Position numbers and translations under genes: made by a program. Shown in pieces: positions 14,714 to 17,253 of a stretch of DNA of 17,253 nucleotides (position 1 is its first letter; the number at the start of each line of letters is the position of its first letter). Location: contig DDTZ01000156.1 of NCBI GenBank assembly GCA_002344565.1, positions 1 to 17,253 on the forward strand, given 5' to 3'. The notes beneath the pieces are model-generated. The model did no database searches and was not told where the DNA came from. It saw only the letters and a program-made list of their open reading frames with translations. The stretch comes from Bdellovibrionaceae bacterium UBA2351 (lineage in GTDB: Bacteria; Bdellovibrionota; Bdellovibrionia; Bdellovibrionales; Bdellovibrionaceae).

Positions 14714-16131
14714 AAAATTTGGTATTTATTATCGCTACTATTTTTATGGTCAGCACGGGACGTACACAAGAAGCCGCCCCGAAACCCCGAGCATTTAGTC
14801 CTTCTTTGGTGGCCTCGGTAAAAAACTCACAAAATTTGTACAACGTGGTATCTAAGAATAAGTGGTTCCTAGATTTTAGGCAGTCGCCTTTGTATTACGG
14901 GTTACTGTATGATTTGTATCCAACATTGTTTTCTTTGCCTGATGAATTTTCAGCTAGCAAAGATTCTAGTTGGTCGGGACGCTTGATCGATTACGTATAC
15001 GAATCCATTCTTAAGAATCGTCCGGTGCAAGTGCATTACTATCAGCAACACAACTTATCCAGCCCTTGGGGCTTGTCGGCTAGCGGATTGAGTAGCTCAG
15101 AATCTAAAGCGTTAGATCAATTGATTAAGCTGTTTAAGGTTGGTGACGAAAAGGAAGTTAACCTTTCTGATTCGACAACAGGAAAAGTTACTCTTATTGA
15201 AATTAAAGCGCAAAAATGGGCCGTTAAAAAAGAAGGTTCCTGCTTCACTATCGGAAAAGACCCTAAAGTCGTTTTCGCCATTGCTCGAGACTGCAAGCCG
15301 TTAAAAATAAATGCGGACTTAGAAGTCGATATCAATTTGTCGATGTTGTTCCCGGCGTTGATGGTCGTCCGCGAAAAAGTAGTCGGTTTGGGTGAAACGA
15401 TGAAGATACCATTTCAATGGAACAACGGTGAAAATCGGTTTGATCTGGCACCGATTGCCGTTGGCTTAAACAAAGAAAATATTTTCGTATCTAAGAAAGT
15501 GGCTAATGAAATGTTAAAAATTCTTCCATCCGATACGCATTTTTTTGCCATCGGAAATATCAAGATATGGAATGGCAACATGACGGTCGATAACGTTAAG
15601 AAATTCTTAGCCTCAACAAAACGTACTAAGGATTTCCAAAGGCAAGCGGCAGCGGTACTAATTCAGGTGCAAACCAAATATGACGATCGCTTGTGGTCGG
15701 AAAATGCATTGATCTTGGAAACAGGCGCCATAAATCAAGCACAGCTGGATAGTATTGGAAAAGTATTTGAATCCAAGTTTGGCGAAGTCTTTATCCGTCC
15801 AGTGTGTGGAAAGTCACTGGTTGTCAGTCGTTCAAAAGAAGTCCTACAAAAAATTCAGAATGTCTGCGATCGCAAAGCACCTTCGATCCTAGATCGAAGT
15901 GAACTAAAAGCGGCGGAATTAGCTTCCCAAGATAATTCAATGAGTTTCTTTGCGGATGTGGGTCGTTGGATGTCCGCAAAGATTGAACAAGGATACCTGG
16001 CTAAAGCCAAGCAATCCAAATTGCCACCAGTCATGCCGCCCGAGTTAACTAAGAGCCAAAAACTCTTAGAGCAACTACCAAAATATTTGGTTAAAGGAAC
16101 GGCTAAAGATCAGAATTTAATTTTAAGGTAA
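14701..16131 (+). CDS. yfaA: YfaA-type DUF2138 protein
   Basis: A 476-residue protein assigned to DUF2138 by its content and by position between YfaT and YfaS; this is the least certain of the four family calls. The start is the ATG at 14701 with AGGTGG (14690-14695) 5 nt upstream, overlapping the DUF1175 stop by 13 bp; a GTG at 14692 is less likely. Residues 1-22 are a signal peptide or N-terminal anchor (KNLVFIIATIFMVSTG), then an Ala/Pro-rich start of the mature protein. The rest has mixed helix and strand with few cysteines. It is somewhat shorter than E. coli YfaA (about 560 residues), but no frameshift is visible and the next gene starts 13 bp later. In the related Pseudomonas mag operon such partners bind the macroglobulin, so a role in holding or localising YfaS is likely. 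Confidence 0.75.
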   Translation: MGKIKNLVFIIATIFMVSTGRTQEAAPKPRAFSPSLVASVKNSQNLYNVVSKNKWFLDFRQSPLYYGLLYDLYPTLFSLPDEFSASKDSSWSGRLIDYVYESILKNRPVQVHYYQQHNLSSPWGLSASGLSSSESKALDQLIKLFKVGDEKEVNLSDSTTGKVTLIEIKAQKWAVKKEGSCFTIGKDPKVVFAIARDCKPLKINADLEVDINLSMLFPALMVVREKVVGLGETMKIPFQWNNGENRFDLAPIAVGLNKENIFVSKKVANEMLKILPSDTHFFAIGNIKIWNGNMTVDNVKKFLASTKRTKDFQRQAAAVLIQVQTKYDDRLWSENALILETGAINQAQLDSIGKVFESKFGEVFIRPVCGKSLVVSRSKEVLQKIQNVCDRKAPSILDRSELKAAELASQDNSMSFFADVGRWMSAKIEQGYLAKAKQSKLPPVMPPELTKSQKLLEQLPKYLVKGTAKDQNLILR

Positions 16132-16144
16132 GTAGAAGGTTTAT

Positions 16145-17253
16145 ATGAATAAATTTTTATTGCTGTTATTGTTTGTTGTCTCAATAGTGGACGTAGCATT
16201 TGCAAAGCCATTCTATTTGACGGTGCGAAGGGACTACTCGCCGGGCGAGAATCCAAAGTTAGAAGTGAACTACTCGTACTCAACTCCGATCTATATTAAA
16301 ATACTAGAACCAGAAGATGCCAAGCAGTTCATGGCGACGCAGATTGATTTGCGCCGCGCTTGGAAAAAGCCAGGTTACGAATTTAATCCGGCCCACTTTA
16401 TGACCCTAGGTTTTAATAATGAAAACAGTTCGTTTGATTGGTTGCGGGCTAATTTAAGTTATGGAGTCAAAAAAGATTTGGTCGATCAACTGGGTGGCGC
16501 GCATAATTCACCTTATCTTTCACCGAGCAAGGTGGGACCTGAAAAGCTGATTCAAATTCCTAAAGGTTTTAAACTTAGATCGGAAATTGTTTTAAACCCA
16601 GAAGCTCAGGATGCCAAAAAAGATTTCGATATTCCCGGATTTGAAGAATATGTCTATATGGATTCGTCTCGATTAAATACTAAAATCGTGGATCTTCCCA
16701 AATTGCCATCGGGCTTTTATTTAGTACAAGTTATCCAAGGTAATAATGAAGGCCAGGTTGTAATGGCCATCAATGATTTGATTGGATACATGCAACGTTC
16801 CGGCGATACATTAATTTACAGAATCTTTGATCGCCAAGCTAAGCCGGTATCTCAGGCGAAAATTGCTATTCGTAATCTGGCTGGTAGCTGGGTCAGTGAC
16901 GTGAAAACAGATACTAACGGTGAAGTTCGCGTCGATGGCGTGAAAGAAACAGATTTGCTGACGGTTGTAACGGCCCCGCAAGGTACGGCCATCATTGATT
17001 CCGAGTACTTTGCGACGCAAGTATCGTTTCCTGATATGTATCTTTTTACGGATCGTCCACTTTATCGCGATGGTGACACCGTATTCTTTAAAGGTATTTT
17101 AAGGAACTTAATCGGTGGCCGCAGCAGCCTGAGTCCAGAGAAGAACGGCGTTAAAATAGAAATCTATGATGTGAGTGATAGTAAAGTTTCGGCATCAACA
17201 ACTGTTAAGTTAGGCGATTTCGGTACGTTCAACGGCAGTTTAAAAATTAACTC
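16145..17253 (+). CDS. yfaS: Bacterial alpha-2-macroglobulin (YfaS/MagD type), 3' end outside window
   Basis: An open frame of 369 codons running off the right edge. It starts at an ATG with AGAAGGT just upstream (16134-16140). Residues 1-20 are a Sec signal peptide ending VDVAFA, with no lipobox. The next 200 residues fit the N-terminal domains of a bacterial A2M, and YLFTDRPLYRDGDTVFFKG, starting at residue 299, is the hallmark of the MG2 macroglobulin domain. Such proteins are usually 1,400-1,900 residues, so most is missing, including any thioester motif (CxEQ). The absence of a lipobox and the yfaP/T/A neighbours, rather than pbpC, place it with YfaS/MagD, not with the YfhM lipoprotein group. 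Bacterial A2Ms are thought to trap proteases in the periplasm. In a predator that would suit life in protease-rich prey lysate, but this is inference. Confidence 0.9.
   Translation, partial: MNKFLLLLLFVVSIVDVAFAKPFYLTVRRDYSPGENPKLEVNYSYSTPIYIKILEPEDAKQFMATQIDLRRAWKKPGYEFNPAHFMTLGFNNENSSFDWLRANLSYGVKKDLVDQLGGAHNSPYLSPSKVGPEKLIQIPKGFKLRSEIVLNPEAQDAKKDFDIPGFEEYVYMDSSRLNTKIVDLPKLPSGFYLVQVIQGNNEGQVVMAINDLIGYMQRSGDTLIYRIFDRQAKPVSQAKIAIRNLAGSWVSDVKTDTNGEVRVDGVKETDLLTVVTAPQGTAIIDSEYFATQVSFPDMYLFTDRPLYRDGDTVFFKGILRNLIGGRSSLSPEKNGVKIEIYDVSDSKVSASTTVKLGDFGTFNGSLKIN

Noticed and set aside
1..17253. Mobile elements, CRISPR arrays, tRNA or rRNA genes
   Set aside because: No transposase, terminal inverted repeats, regular repeat-spacer array or tRNA-like cloverleaf was seen; composition is even across the window.

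Overview
The window is gene-dense, about 40% G+C by eye, with many Sec and lipoprotein signal peptides, so it looks like a Gram-negative chromosome. The family set suggests a Bdellovibrio-type predator or relative (Bdellovibrionota): DUF3015 next to a DUF4105 protein with a barrel-like tail, a SpeD-SpeE fusion, a lone RlmK-type methyltransferase, and a YfaP/YfaT/YfaA/YfaS envelope operon. The low G+C fits an AT-rich member of that group. This placement is inference; there is no rRNA or other marker gene. I see no mobile element, CRISPR array, tRNA or phage gene.

Left part (1-2.3 kb, minus strand): a four-helix membrane protein and a SUKH (SMI1/KNR4) domain protein form a two-gene unit with its own promoter candidate. 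It sits just past the intrinsic terminator of a secreted YceI-family lipid-binding protein. From 2.4 to 4.5 kb (plus) lies a secreted DUF3015 protein overlapping by 41 bp a DUF4105 protein: an Lnb-type permuted NlpC/P60-like domain followed by what looks like an outer-membrane beta-barrel. It runs head-on into an 882-residue minus-strand protein with a gluzincin metallopeptidase site, beta-propeller-like repeats and a barrel-like tail. That gene is divergent, over a very short and apparently shared promoter, from a small lipoprotein and a two-helix membrane protein.

Middle (8.1-12.8 kb, all minus): a lipoprotein of unknown function, an RlmK-like 23S rRNA methyltransferase, a SpeD-SpeE fusion for spermidine synthesis and a B12-binding/DUF4080-type radical SAM enzyme follow one another closely. 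A perfect 13-bp inverted repeat abuts the rlmK start codon.

Right part (12.8 kb to the end): a roughly 480-bp divergent intergenic region with several small inverted and direct repeats precedes a plus-strand operon of DUF2135 (YfaP), DUF1175 (YfaT, NlpC/P60-like lipoprotein), DUF2138 (YfaA) and a bacterial alpha-2-macroglobulin (YfaS/MagD type) cut by the window edge. These four match the enterobacterial yfa cluster and the Pseudomonas mag operon, and probably build one periplasmic A2M assembly. The window is thus dominated by envelope proteins, with a translation/polyamine block between them.
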